The notes below the pieces were generated by a model that saw only the letters and a list, made by a program, of their open reading frames with translations, did no database searches and had not been told where the DNA came from. Positions 45,101 through 60,100 of a stretch of DNA of 64,000 nt are shown piece after piece. The stretch lies in contig CM051516.1 of assembly GCA_028015205.1 (NCBI GenBank), positions 30,580,230-30,644,229 on the forward strand. Reading direction: 5' to 3'. The DNA is from Mytilisepta virgata. Its lineage: Eukaryota; Mollusca; Bivalvia; Mytilida; Mytilidae. The position numbers and the translations under genes were made by a program. Position 1 is the stretch's first letter, and every line of letters starts with the position of its first letter.

Positions 45101-48100
45101 TTAACATTTTATCTTATTTTATATTGTATTCATAAGATCCTGACAGAAAAAAATAAGTTCTGAGGTTTAGAACTGAAATTATCTTCAGTATAGCAGGTTT
45201 CTGGATATATCTGCAGAGCTAATAGACATTATGACATCAAATGCCATTGACAAGTTTTTGTATTTTTACTATCATTGCTGCTAAGCTTAAACAATGGGGA
45301 TTTATAGGATAACTAGTTAACAATTGTTTAACAAACTATTGTAGGCTTTTTCCACATAGGCTGTATATACATTTTCTAATCATCTTCTTTAAGAGCATTA
45401 TATGAATTCTAAAGGGAGGAAGACACATGCTATGTGAGATTTGATTGCTAAAACATGCAAAGAAAAACATGCACAGAAAAATCGCGGATTTACGACTTGA
45501 AAATCATGAAAATCAAAACATGCTCGTGAAGAACTTTATCCATAAACCATGAGATTGATAGCCAGAACATTTTTCCTAAGTAGTGAAATTCTAAAAAATT
45601 ATTGCAAGATCGTGTTACTCCATAATGTAAAGAAATAAGAATTTATAGGGTCTTCTTAATATAAATTTCTGAAATTTGTTTATATCAATCTGTTATTCAG
45701 AAAAGTGCTAAATATATTTCCAATGGGGTCCAATGTTAACCAAGTCTGCTAAATTATGGATGTAAGGTTGGCAACAAAACAACAACTCTTGGGCTGAACC
45801 ATTAAGAAAATTATAAAACATCTGCTTTGTAATGTTTTTTTTTTCAATAAAATATTAAAACTTACAAGAGAATTTTTTTTTCTTTCCCTTCTCTATAAAA
45901 TATTCAACAGATATATGTGATCACGTATGTACTATAAAAGACTTTAATTGTTTAACAGTACTAATATCTTAATATATGATTATCCTATCCATAATTTAAA
46001 ATATTGTACATTGTGAAGAATTCCATAAAAAATATTTGTTTCCAGGATAAAGGTTTATATTCAAAGCAAGACAACTCTGGAGGAAAACTTAGACCAGACT
46101 AGCACACCTTACAAAGTCACAATAAAAATTCAAAATAACATTTTGTTTTTTTTTTTATTCGTAGTACATGTACGTGTATATCATTATTTTGTACAATGTA
46201 TTTGTTTAATATAATTATATGTATTTCGTGTTTCACTTTCTAGTAATCTTAGTGAATATTTAAACAACCACGGCTAAGCCGTAGCAAATCTGCATATGGA
46301 TGAATCGAAAATTTTGGTCAAGGTTTCATATCCCTGACTTTTACAGCTTAGGAGTTGTTATACAAACAGGCAAAAATGTAACGGGGCAGGTAACTCTGTA
46401 ATGCAAAAGTATTTGATTCGATAGTGTGACGCTAGACAACTTTACATTTAACTGATATCTCATTCTAAATGTCTTTTTGATATGTTGCGAAATAAATTTA
46501 CATGACGAAATAAAAGTTGGCGGAAAAAAGAGAAAACAATATTTATTAGTATATTTCGGTCATGTGTTGTAGATTTTTGGTATTTGAATTCAAAGATTAG
46601 TTATTCTCTTTATTATATTGACATATTAATTTCTATGCATTCTGAAGCTTTACTGAGAAAACAAGGGATTATGTTTTTATATAACTACGTGTCGACCTTT
46701 GTATAGCAACCTCGTTGGCGACGACTATTGTTACGTCAATTCCTAGACTTTCGATTTCATTGAGTGAATTATCAGATTTGCTTTCACTCGGAAATCCCGG
46801 TATTTATTTTATGACTATAAAACTTGAATATGATAAATTTCATTTAAATTTTTAGGTTGATTGTAGTTGCTGAAAAGCAAATTGTGTACAACAAATTCCC
46901 TATACCACTGATCAACAGACTGGAGAAACATTTCTTGTCTCTGAAAACCATGCTGACACCAGTACAGCTGGAACTTACAGAAAAACTTCAGGACTGGGCA
47001 CAGAATTTCTGTGAAGCAAAGATTCCGGCATATTTGAGAAACAAGTAGGTTTTATTATTTTATTTATTTATTTATATGAATAATCCTTTCAACATTTAAA
47101 TGTTGTTTTCTTTTTCCTTTTTTTGTTTGTTTTTTTTTATTTTTATTTTTGAAGTTATAACATGCAGTAATTAAACATGTTAATTTAGTGTAGTTATCTA
47201 AATTTTCTCAAGAAGATTTTTATACGCCCGTCAAAATTTTGACGGACATATTATGGTATAAAAATGTCCGGCGTCCGTCTATCCGTCTGTCCGTCTGTTT
47301 GTCGTAAACATGTCGCACTGTAACTTAAGAACAACTTATCCAAATTTTATGAAACTTAACATAGTTGTTTCTTATGATGGTCAAACGATCTGTATACTTT
47401 TTGGTGAAAATAAGATTAAAACTTTTTGAGTTACGGGACTTAAACAGGGGTGTGTTTTTTTTTCCACATGTCGCGCGATATCTCAAAAACGATTTATGAT
47501 TATTGCTTAAAACTTTACACGCTTCTTAGTTATATTAATCTAAAGATCTGTATACTGTTTGGTGATGATTCAAAATTTTATTTTAGAGTTATTGAGTTTT
47601 TTGTAAAAAAAAAAAGGGGGGGGGGGGGGGGGTTTTAACATGTCGCGCCGTATCTCTTTATGAAACTATTTATGATTATTGCATAAAACTTCACACACTT
47701 GTTAGTTATATTAATCTAAAGATCTGTATACTTTTTCGTGATGATTCTTTATTTTATTTTTGCGTTATTGAATTTTTATTGAGCTTTTTGGTAAAAAAGG
47801 TAGTCTTTTTTTGGTCACATTTCGCGCTGTATTGCTTAAAAGTTTACACGCTTATGTTTCCATATACATCCCACCAGCAGCTCCACTAAATAAAGGAGGA
47901 TTCCAAAAACATTTATTATTTTTTTTTCAAAAGACGACGGGAGTATCATACACTCGTGGCGCAGCTGTTTATTCTTCTGGGTCTCCAAAGGACATAGGTT
48001 GTTTTTGGTTGGGTTACAGTAAATACCATAATATTTGACTTGTATTTAGATCATTGTAGAGCAAAATGAGATGTCACTATTATTTGTAGGAAAGAGATAA

Positions 48101-51100
48101 GGAAGATAGGAGATGCTTTCATGGGATACCATGCCGACACATGTGCTGCTATCATACTACATGTATGTCAGGAGAAAAAATGTGATGAACAAGCTATACC
48201 ACAGATTGAAAGGGAGGTAAGTATATAAGGGATACCATGTCGACATGTGTTGCTATCATACTACATGTATGTGAGTAGAAAAAATGTGATGAACAAGCTA
48301 TACCACAGATTGAAAGGGAGGTAAGTGTGTACAGGATACCATGTCGACATGTGCTGCTGTCATACTTCATGTATGTCAGGAGAAAAAATGTGATGACCAA
48401 GCTACACCACAGATTGAAAGGGAGGTATGTGTGTATAGGATACCATTAACACTTGTGCTTTTATCATACTGCATGGATGCCAAGAGAAAACATGTGATGA
48501 ACAAGCTATACCACAGATTGAAAGGGAGGTAAGTGTGTATAGGATACCATGCGGACACCAATTATTTGTAAATGGAATTAAAAAGATGCATGTGTGAAAG
48601 TTTTCCGGCAATTGCCGGATTTCCAGATTTAAGTCTTCATATATTCCTATATAAAATAATGGATTCTTCCCAATTTCTGGTTTTTGGCACTGTACTTTCA
48701 CCCATGAAGATGCTTTACAAGTCGAAATTTGTTTCCAAAGCTATAAATCACATTAGAATTATATTGTTCAGTTCAAGACTTTTTCAATGCCAGTATAATG
48801 CAACTGTTCATAAGCTGTGAACTCATCATGAAACTGGAACCCCAGTCAACTTGGACTAGCCAGCAAAGGAGTTATGTTATTTCTAAATGTAAGGTAATCT
48901 CTACTGAAGTTTATTATTAAACTGAACTTCACAGGATGTTGCCAGTTATGCCTTTTTTTGTTACTACACATTAGTGAGCTTCTTATGATGATTACCACTA
49001 CTAGCTTATAAAATAGATGTTTAAAATTTTGACATTTAGTTACTTGTAAGCAGTTCTTGTGTAAACATTATTTCTTATGTGAAAAAAATCCACATATCCC
49101 TTTGAATTTGAGGAATTACATATGAGATTGCCAGGTTTGTTTAAGTACAGTTCCTTGTATAAGTATACTTAAACTTCAGCTTAGACAGTATCTAAAAAAA
49201 ACAGGAAAAATAAGTTTTGTTATCTATATTTTCTAAATCTGAGTCTTTCCATTAAGTCAGAATATTCTTTAACTATAAAATTGATTTTGAACCATTTCAT
49301 GAAATCCTCTTGAGAATAATGTCATTCATAAATTGTTCTGATCCTTGTCTTGTAGATTCTCCGTGATGCTCAGTGCATATTACTGTGGTGTGCCACACCT
49401 GCGGCAGTGTGGCAGTTGGATGACAAACAAGTATTCAACATGTATTTCTCAGAACAACACCATGACAGTCTGGCTGATTATCTCAAGTATAAAATAGTTT
49501 CTGAAGCCAAAGGAAGTGTACATGCTCAGGTAATCTATAATTAAACATGTTAATTAAGTGTAGTTATCTAAATTTGCACCACAAATTCTGTATTTTAATA
49601 AGACAAGAAGCGTTTTCTCAAGAAGATTGTGAAGGAGTGAATAGAAAATTGGGTTAGTGTTAGGTCTTTTTTTATAGCCCTATACATAGCTAGATAAAAA
49701 AATTCACATTTAAGACTGTAACTTACTTTTGATTCTTCACCAATATAAACTGGTTGCTTTTTTAAAGGTTCTATATTTAAAACAATTCAAACAAGTAAAC
49801 CTTGTCATGATCAGTTGTTACTTATTGTTTCTGTCAGAGTTCAGTTTTATTTTTATACGACCGCAAAATTTTTGCAGTCGTATATTGGTATGACGTTGGC
49901 GTCGTCGTCGTCGTCGTCGTCGTCCGTCGTCCGTCGGAGTCTGTAGACATTTGGTTTTCGCACTATAACTTTAGTATAAGTTAATAGAAATCTATGAAAT
50001 TTAAACACAAGGTTTATGACCACAAAAGGAAGGTTGGGATTGATTTTGGGAGTTTTGGTCCCAACAGTTTAAGAATCAGGGGCCAAAAAAGGGCCCAATA
50101 AGCATTTTTCTTGGTTTTCGCACAATAACTCTAGTATAAGTAAATAGAAATCTATGAAATTTTAACACAAGGTTTATGACCACAAAAGGAAGGTTGGGAT
50201 TGTTTTTGGGAGTTTTGGTCCCAACAGTTTAGGAATTAGGGGCTAAAAAAGGCCCAAATAAGCATTTGTCTTGGTTTTTGCACAATAACTTTAGTATAAG
50301 TAAATAGAAATCTATGAAATTTAAACACAAGGTTTATGACCACAAAAGGAAGGTTGGGATTGATTTTTGGAGTTTTGGTCCCAACAGTTTAGGAATTAGG
50401 GGCCAAAAGGGTCCAAAATTAAACTTTGTTTGATTTCATCGAAAATTGAACTATTGGGGTTCTTTGATATGCCGAATCTAACCGTGCATTTAGATTCTTA
50501 ATTTTTGGTCCCGTTTTCAAATTGGTCTACATTAAGGTCCAAAGGGTCCAAAATTAAACTTAGTTTGATTTTAACAAAAATTGAATTCTTGGGGTTCTTT
50601 GATATGCTGAATCTAAACATGTACTTAGTTTTTTTTATTATGGGCCCAGTTTTCAAGTTGGTCCAAATCGGGGTCCAAAATTAAACTTTGTTTGATTTCA
50701 TCGAAAATTGAACTATTGGGGTTCTTTGATATGCCGAATCTAACCGTGCATTTAGATTCTTAATTTTTGGTCCCGTTTTCAAATTGGTCTACATTAAGGT
50801 CCAAAGGGTCCAAAATTAAACTTAGTTTGATTTTAACAAAAATTGAATTCTTGGGGTTCTTTGATATGCTGAATCTAAACATGTACTTAGTTTTTTTATT
50901 ATGGGCCCAGTTTTCAAGTTGGTCCAAATCGGGGTCCAAAATTAAAGCTAAAAAAGGGGTAAATTATTTTTTTTGGGGGGTGGGGGCAATTCTCCACAGC
51001 ATATTGTATCGCACAAGAATTCAAAAATTGAATATAAATTCAAATCATATGACCAATTCTAAGTTCTTTATTTCAGTTATTCTGTTTTAGAAACCTATTA

Positions 51101-54100
51101 TGTGTCAAATATTTCAAGAAATTTTCAATTACACAGTATTGTGCAATAGCAAGAATCAGTATAATTTAAACCAATTTACATTATTTACATTACAATTAAA
51201 GGATAACTTCAGTAACACCCAACAATGACTTCAATCCAAACATATATATTGAATAAACTTACAAATCAGAAATTTTAAAATTATATGATACTAACATACA
51301 TACTACTGCTAACAATTAAATATGACTTAGAGCAAATATGACAACATGATTATAAAAATATGTACAAAGAGGGATAACTCTTTTTTTTATCTCAAATTTT
51401 GAATATGTGCTGATGAAGCTTTTTTGTTTATCTCATCTAAACTGCTTTTAAATTATGCATATTTAAAATTTGCCATCCATGACTATGATGTCATTTTCTA
51501 TTTTAATACGTTATGGTGTATTTAAATGGGCTGTTATGGTTGCAAAGTATCAAGAGAAATGGGGGGGGGGGGGGGGTGAAAACAAAATTTAGGGGGGGGG
51601 GGGGAATGAGAAATTGGGGAGGGGGCAATTTTTTTCTCATTTCATAATTCATAAATTAAAAAGGAAATTTCAAATTTTTTTTAGCAAAAAAGGGGGGGGT
51701 TACAATAAATTTTATTGTTTTTTGTTGTTTTTTTTTTTGGGAGGGAGAGTCAATGTGCAACTTCATAGTGTATTGCACAAAAGCTAAAAAAGGGGTAAAT
51801 TTTTTTTTTTTTTTTTTGGGGGGGGGCAATTCTCCACAGCATATTGTATTGCACAAGAAGCAAAAAATTGAATATAAATTGAAATCATATGACCAATTCT
51901 AAGTTCTTTGGTTTCAGTTATTCTGTGTCAGAAACCTATTATGTGTCAAATATTTGAAGAAATTTTCAATTGCACAGTATTGCGCAATAGCAAGAAATTG
52001 ATATGTGTGCCCAATTTTAAATTGGTTATTTCTGATTTATATATAAAAACAAAAAATAGTGATATGGTTTGAATAGGTAAATTAAAAATTTTTAAGTTCT
52101 TAGACAACATTCATTCTGTGTCAGAAACCTATGCTGTGTCAAATATTTATTCACAATCCAAATTCAGTATTGTATCAAGCTTGAATGTTGTGTTCATAAT
52201 TGCCCCAACTATTCAGGGTTCAACATCTGCGGTCGTATCTAGCTGCGCCCAGCGGAGCATTTTATTTGAAGGAATGATAACAGCAAGTTACCGATATTAT
52301 AGATATAGATTGGGTTGTTTCAATACACATTGGCCACCAGGGAGACTCTTTATTTACCTACACCTATATGATTACAATAGCCAACTTGTGGCATTTGCCA
52401 TTTCTTCATTACAGTTTCCTTATTATACATAGAAAAGTGGACTTCAGGTACATTTATATTTTACCTTCCGGTTCGACAAAGTCATCCATGTACAATTTTT
52501 TTTTTCAGATAACAACTAATTCCAAGTTGTTATCAACAGCAGATATAGATATTCTGTGTAGAATCATATGTATAGAGAAAGACCATGTGACCCTCCTGAC
52601 ACTGCAGTCTTTTGACACGGAGCAACAGTTCAGCAGACAACTGAAGTATGAATGAAATATATGACACAATGGGCTAAAATTTTTATAAAGGAACATCATT
52701 GAATAGGGATGTTATATTAAGATTCTTTTCCTGTTGTGGGTGGGAAGAGAGCATTTAAAACTTGAAAACTTAATTATTGAGAGAGTAGAAATATTGTTAT
52801 GTGCAACAGAATTCAAGGAGAATTTATTTCTACTGTTACATTTTATTTTACAAAATCTTTTACTGATTTAATGACAGCTGTTTGTTCTATTGCTAAGGAC
52901 TTTTCTAACAACGTTAATTATCAACCAGTCAGTCCTCCAAATTTGTAGGGTATGTTTGGTGTATCACAGGAGAGTAATAGGTTCTTGCACAAGTTCAAAG
53001 GGAAGACTGAGAAATCTTCAAGAACTTTTTAAAATGCGCTCCACTCGGGAAAAGACTTGATTTTTAAGTTTCCTGTACCTAGGTAAATTCAATAAGTTAA
53101 ATAATGTTAAGTATGATTGCCAATCATACCAATCAGATTGGTCAAAAGGTTTGTGCATTTGTGAACGGTGTGATTTGATTGGTCTAAAATCAGTGGAAGA
53201 TGAGATCTTGCACAGTGGGAGATGCGGATGCGTAAACCAACCTTTAAAGGGTCATCTCACACTGAAAATGGCCATTTATTGAAGAAAGTTAAATCTCCTT
53301 TGGCAGTTTGATTTGTTTCAATTATGGGGAAAATTGGGATAGAAATATAGATTCAGTGATGCATAGTAATCATTGCATCAGTGAGGAAGTGCAGTTATAA
53401 TTTGCAAAACAACACCACAAGTATTTTACATAACTGTTAAATGTTCAATTTTTTTAGATCCTGCTTTGAACAGCAGACGACATCAGATATATTACTTATA
53501 GTACAGTGTGATTGTGGGGATCAAAATGCTGATCTCATAGCTTGTGCACGATATACCGTACAGGGAGAATTACAACAGATCTTGACAGAAAGAACTTCTA
53601 ACATACATGTAGTCTTCCTTATACAGCTTCCTGGAATAGCTGGGGGATGTTTTACCGGATTCCAGGTTTGTATTACAACAAAAAGGACTTGTCCTCCTTA
53701 TACAGCTCCCTGAAACAGGGATTAAGGCTTAAGGCTGAGATTAATTTTGAGGAATCTAACTCATGCCATTCTCTTTTTAGCTCACCTGGCCTAAAAGGCC
53801 ATGTGAGCTTTTCTCATCACTTGGCATCGGTCTGACCATCCATCTTCCACAATTTACATTTTAATCTTCTCCTCTGAAACCATCAGGCAAATTGGGACCA
53901 AACTTTGGTGGAAAGGTCCTGGATCTTCCAAAATTGTGTCCAATGTTCCCGACCTCCAACAAAGATGGCCGCCTAGCTTCAAATAGAAAAAGGGGGGTCA
54001 AAATTTAAAAAAAATTCTCGTAAGCTACCAAGCCAATGTCAACCAAACATTGCTGAAATGATCCTTGGGTAGTCCAGTAAACATGGCCTCCACAGGCGAT

Positions 54101-57100
54101 TTTAGGCTAACAAAAAACCCTATGAGAAATTCACATAAAAATCTTCTTGTGTGAAATTACTTGCTCAATTAAAACCAAACTGTGGTGGAATGGTCATTAG
54201 GTGGTACTCTTTCTTAATTCTGTGGGATGGTCTCGACCTCCAACTAAGATGGGCGCCACAGCGGAGCTTAGTTTAATGTAGGATCCTATGGGAATTTCAC
54301 ATAAAAATCTTCTTATCTGAAACTACTTGCGCAATTAGAACCAAACTTTGCTTTAATGATCCTTGGGTATGTAGTCCCCTTCCAAAATTGTGTTTGGCAT
54401 TTCTGACCTATGTCCAAGATGGCTGCCACAGCTGATTTTAGTTTAACATAGGACCCTATGGGAAATTCACATAAAAATCTTTCAAAATTGTGTGGTATTG
54501 TCCTGACCTCCAACTAAGATGGCCAAATCAGCTGAAATTTACTTAGACCTTCTTGTCTGAAACCACTGGGCTAATTTGGAAAAAAAACTTGGCAGCAATG
54601 GTCCTCAGCTGGTCCTCTTTCTGAATTGTATCTGATGACCTGGCCCGTCATCCGAGATGGCCGCCAGAGCCTAACATAGTTTAACATAGACCCTATGGGA
54701 AATTTACTTAAAGATTGTCTGAAGTCACTGGGCCAATTGGAACAAAACTTGACAGCAGTGGTCCTTAGGTGGTCCTCTTCCAGAATTATATCCCATGACC
54801 CCACCTGCCATCCAAGATGGCCGCAAGAGCCAAACATAGTTTAACATAGGACCTTATGGGAAATTTACTTAAAGATTTTCTAGTCTAAAACCACTTGGCC
54901 AATTGGAACAAAATTTGGCAGCAGTGGTCCTCTTCTAGAATGATATCCAATGACTCCACCTGCCATCTAAGATTGCCACAATAGCCAAACAAAGTTTAAC
55001 ATAGGACCCTGCTGAAAATTTACTTAAAAGTATTCTAGTCTGAAACCACTTGGCCAATTGAAACAAATGTTATCAGCAATGGGCCTTAGGTGGTCGTCTA
55101 TCAGAAATATATCAGATGACGCCGTCCACCATCCAAGATGGCCGCCAGAGCCCAACATAGTTTAACATAGGATACTACTGGAAATTTACTTAAAGTTCTT
55201 CTAGTCTGAAATTATGTGGCCAATTGGAACAAAACTTAGCAGCAATGGTCCTTTGGTGGTCCTCTTTCAGTATAGTATCTGATGACCCCACCCATCATCT
55301 AAGATAGCCGCCAGAGCCGAAAATAGTTTAACATAGGACAGTATGGGAAATTTACTTAAAGATCTTCTTGTCTGAAACCAGTTGACCAATTGGAAAAAAG
55401 TTTGCAGCAACTCTAGTTGTAGAGTTTTTCATTAATATTTTGCTTTAACTATTTTTTTCCATCTGAGTCATACAGTTTTTGATTAATTATATTTCTTGCT
55501 AGAAAACAAAATAATCTTTTCTGATTCGTTTTTCACAATCTTTTTTTACTCTTTCTGAGATATGAGGGATCCATTGAAGGATATGGCCCAATTCTTAAAA
55601 AAATGTTTTACTTTGTTATCACTTTTGTTGGTATCATGCTTTCCAATAATTCTTAGTTTGGTGAACGGACAGGTCCAAACAGTAATTTGACAACTCATTT
55701 CCTGTTTACAATATGATTCCTGACAAAAAATACAACAAAAACTCCCTAGGATTTTTGTGTCTTTTACTGTTTCTGAAATAAAAGGTGTTGAAACAATCAG
55801 GATAGATGAAATTTTTTATTGCTGCAGCATAGTCAGTTTGGCTGAAGATGGCACAAAACCCAATAAAACAAATCAACAAGGATACCAACTCTCTCATATT
55901 CAGAATAAGAATTATCTACCATACACCTTTTTAATTACTGTAAATTCGGAAATTTTGCATGCACTTATTATTGCGATTTTTATACCCAACACAAAATTGT
56001 GAGATTTAATTATTACGATCACCGCCTGTGTGGAAAAAGTCTTAATTATCGTGATCAGAGATCGGGTTAAAATTGAAAATCAAAGTTTTATTAAATTAAT
56101 CGTTGTAATTAATGGTTTTAAAAAATTAGAATTCAAAATGTTATTATATACTGTAAATTCGGAAATTATTGCGAAAAATGTGACAGGGTTGTAATCACAA
56201 TAATTTAATCTCACATTTTGGAATTTTTTACATGAATGAAGCGGGATTTTTCTCAATATCGCAAAACTTAAAATCGCATTTTTGGTCCAAAATGACAAAT
56301 CGCAATAGTAAATGTACGCAATAATTTCTGAATTTACAGTATATAATAGCTGTCCAATCAATAACTATACAACTCCGAAGTCGGCAATCAATGACCAGAA
56401 ACTTACCTGTGTAAATGTAAACAAAGGGGGACGAATCTATAATAAATTCAACATGAAAATATGCATTAAAAATGCAAGTTTTTAATATTACGATGCTCAA
56501 ACAATCACAATTTTCGCAATAATAAAAACATCGCAATAATTTCTGTATTTACAGGAGTAAATTTGGGCTGAGGCATCCAATCAGTGATGGAGGATTCTGT
56601 TTGAAATCAGTTTGAAAATTTCTATTTTAGTTTTAGTCAAATGAACAACACTTGATAAGCATTTGAAACGCACCAAAAAATTTTGTATGATATGACATTT
56701 TGACATTTTCAAAGTTAATTAAAATGGCATAAATAATTATATTTACCACTGTGCTTTTTCCAAGTAATAAACCAAATGTTCTCATTTTATAGTGTGGATT
56801 ATGGCACTCTGTACACATAGATGAGCTACAGCCTTCTCCAGAACAGGTACCATCACTGGCTGATATGCATGGTAAATCTGTCGGTGCTCTACTCACCTCT
56901 ACCAAGGACAGAGCAGAAGGAAACATGGAGGTTGAAGATATTGTTGGCAGTGACGAGGCTGAGAATATGGAGGTTCAGAAGGGGGAAGTTGATTTGATGG
57001 ATATTGAAATACAGGAAAAGATTCCATGGGGAACATTAAAACCAAAGAAACAGTTTCACCTGGATTATTTGATTAGGAAATGTATACAGCCAGCTCTAGG

Positions 57101-60100
57101 TAACGTCAAAGATTCTGGTTCGGATTCCTCTAGAGCTATCGATAGACTGAAGATCATCCTGAACTGTTTACATAATGACACTGGTAATGTATAATGCAAT
57201 TCCATATTGCACATTTTTGACAGCAGTAGTTAATATTATCATATTTATTAACGATTTCTTGATATACATGTGTAAAGCATAATTCTTTCCGGATGAAATA
57301 ACATCCGGCGGAAAAAATATTACATATGATATTGTAAGATTCTTTCCGGTGGAAATTATTTCACTGTGAGATATTTTCCATTGACATGAAATTTTTACCG
57401 GAAAAGGTTTACAGATAGAAGGTGTGAAATTGTTGTTTTGAGCCAAAGTAGTCATATTTAAAGATTAATATAGAAAAGTTAATAAAAAACTAAATCTTTG
57501 CAAATGCTATGGACTCATAATGGAGTAATTAAATAAAAGCTAAAGTAGAGATAAAAAAACCAAACAATTGTATTGTAATCGGAAATAATTTCATAGATGT
57601 TAATTGTAAAATAATATCCGGAAATAATTTTACAGTAAAATATCATCCTTTTGAAACCAAAGATGTTAAATTTTGAATTATGTCATTGACATTTTTTTAC
57701 CAGTAAATATTTCCCTTGGTCAACATTTAACCTGTAATTAGTTTTCACCTATGTGATATGAGGGCATTTTGTCATGTGTAATACATTTTGGAAACTGTTT
57801 AATGGTAAATACTTTCCCTACAATACTTTACTTCGCAATGGTGCCCAGGAAAATATTTCACAGCTGGATAGTATTTATCTGTGAAATATTTTCCGACTAT
57901 TTAATTTTTAATTAAAGTCATCATTTTATATTTAATAAATTAAGAAAAAAGGAAACAATTTCACTATGAAATTTATTCCGGAATATAGTATCCATAAAAT
58001 GAAAATCTCTCATAATTACCTCCCTTTGATTGATAAATTATGCAAATATGTTCTACCTTAGTGACACATTTATCATTATGGTTAGGTATATATAGATTGT
58101 GAGTACCTTATATAGTAGACAGTGGGATTCTATTTCACAAGCTTATGTGAAATTTTTCCGGAAGAAATCTAACTGTGAAATACCATGTCTGGAAACTATT
58201 TACCGTGACAAATCTTCCGCCGGAAAAAATATCACAGAGGAAGAAATAAACCGTTACACATGTAGTTATCAATTCTCAGAGAATAATTTTTTCTAAATAC
58301 GACCAAATATTTTAATATGGTAAATTTCTGTAAACAATTTCATTGAAAAGAATAAATAATATAAAAATAACAGAACTGCTGTTTTGTTTTTATATGACCG
58401 CAAATATAAAAATTTGCGGTCATGTTATGATATGAGCCTGTCGTTTGCGGCGGCGTCTGTAGACAGTTCGGTTTCAGCTCTTTACGTTTCTTTTTTTGAA
58501 TATATCCTTATGATATTTTACCACAGTGGTCCCCCATTAAATATGCAGATTGGGATTGATTTTGTTACTTTTGTCGATGCAGGGTTTTAAGGGGCTAAAA
58601 TTAGCCATTCTGCAGGACACCTAAAACTTTAACTTTTAATCCTTTTTTAATGAGGATTTTTCTGTTAATTCTTATTGATGAATGTATCCAAGTAGTTGAT
58701 AAACAGATTTCTTCTATCATTTACATTTTTTGAGATATAAAGGGTTAAAGTGCAAAAAAAAATTTTTCATCCGATTTCATTGGAGATTTTTTCTTTTACA
58801 TTTGTAATTCATCTTGTTGAGTACATGTACTCTCAGTAGAATGTCAACAGATTTTTACTATCTTTTTCAGTTCTTGAGAAACATGGGGATAAAGGTGCCA
58901 AAAAAGCATATTGCAGTCATATCATGCTGTGCTAAGCGAAGCTCTGTATTAGATATATCATGAAAAAAAGTGGAAACTAAACAGACTTTAAGATCAAGCA
59001 CATTTATCAAAGTGCTGTTCCTTTGTCTTGACAGCAGTCGCTTTTATGTATAAGATATTGTGTCATGAATTCATCATATTCATTCTTTCATATTAACAGA
59101 ATATTTCAACATTACAGGGGATCTCACAGTTTTGACAGGAATAGCCAAGCATTTAGAAAGTTTACTGATCGAGAAAGAAAAAAATCCTGGAGTAATGTCA
59201 ACGAATTGGTTGTCAGCAGAGGCCTCCAAACCAGGAAATAAAAACAGAGCCGGTACATTTAGGTTTGTATACAAGGGATTTGTCATTCTTTGGGGATTCC
59301 AGCGTACAAACATGGGAGATTTTAACATTTCAGTGAAGATTTTTGCCTTTATTAAAAGAATGCGATAACCACAAGCAAGTTTTTCTCAACAGGTAATTCG
59401 AGTATGTGATATACAATCTAGAAGGGTTGTACAGGGGTGATATGGACACGGGTGAATGAAAAATAAAAATGTTATTCACTACAAAATGAAAAGAATTATG
59501 TCTACACACAGCATATTTCTGAGATTGAACAAAACTGCACCAAACGTGAAATAAAAAATGCCCAAAACATTGCATGAAAATAAATCTGTTATGCCCTCTT
59601 ATAATAATCATAAAGTCCTGAGTGGAAAAAATAAAAGAGTTTTTAGACTGTTTCAAATATTTGTATTTTTAGGACCAAAGCAAAATGGAACAAAAAACCA
59701 AATACAAAATAACACAGATATACAAAATACCTCATTGGTAAAAATGTTTTGATAAGTCATTGTACTTCGTAACATCTTCAACAATTGTCTTATCTTTTCA
59801 TTAATTATGGTATCAGTCATTGCAAAAACTACCAAATGACCAAATTAATTAAATTTGTTATCTGGTGATTTTTATATACAAATGTTGTCAACTGTCAATT
59901 GCTTGATGTAGTTAAGGATGCTCGCTGGTCATGTTTTGGTCTTTTTGTCAGATTTTCGGAATCCTCGGGTTTTATCCATTTCTTAAATATGAATTTTTTT
60001 GCCCATGAACCCCCACTTTTTCTTTTATTATTCAATCATATACCTTAAAATGGTACCTGACAAAATTTTATGAAATCCTTTTTATTTTTTCATACATCTT

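Noticed and set aside
48341..48532. Extra coding exons in the copies behind exon 28
   Set aside because: Copies 2 and 3 lost two bases, shifting frame, none has an acceptor, and the joined RNF213 reading is complete without them.
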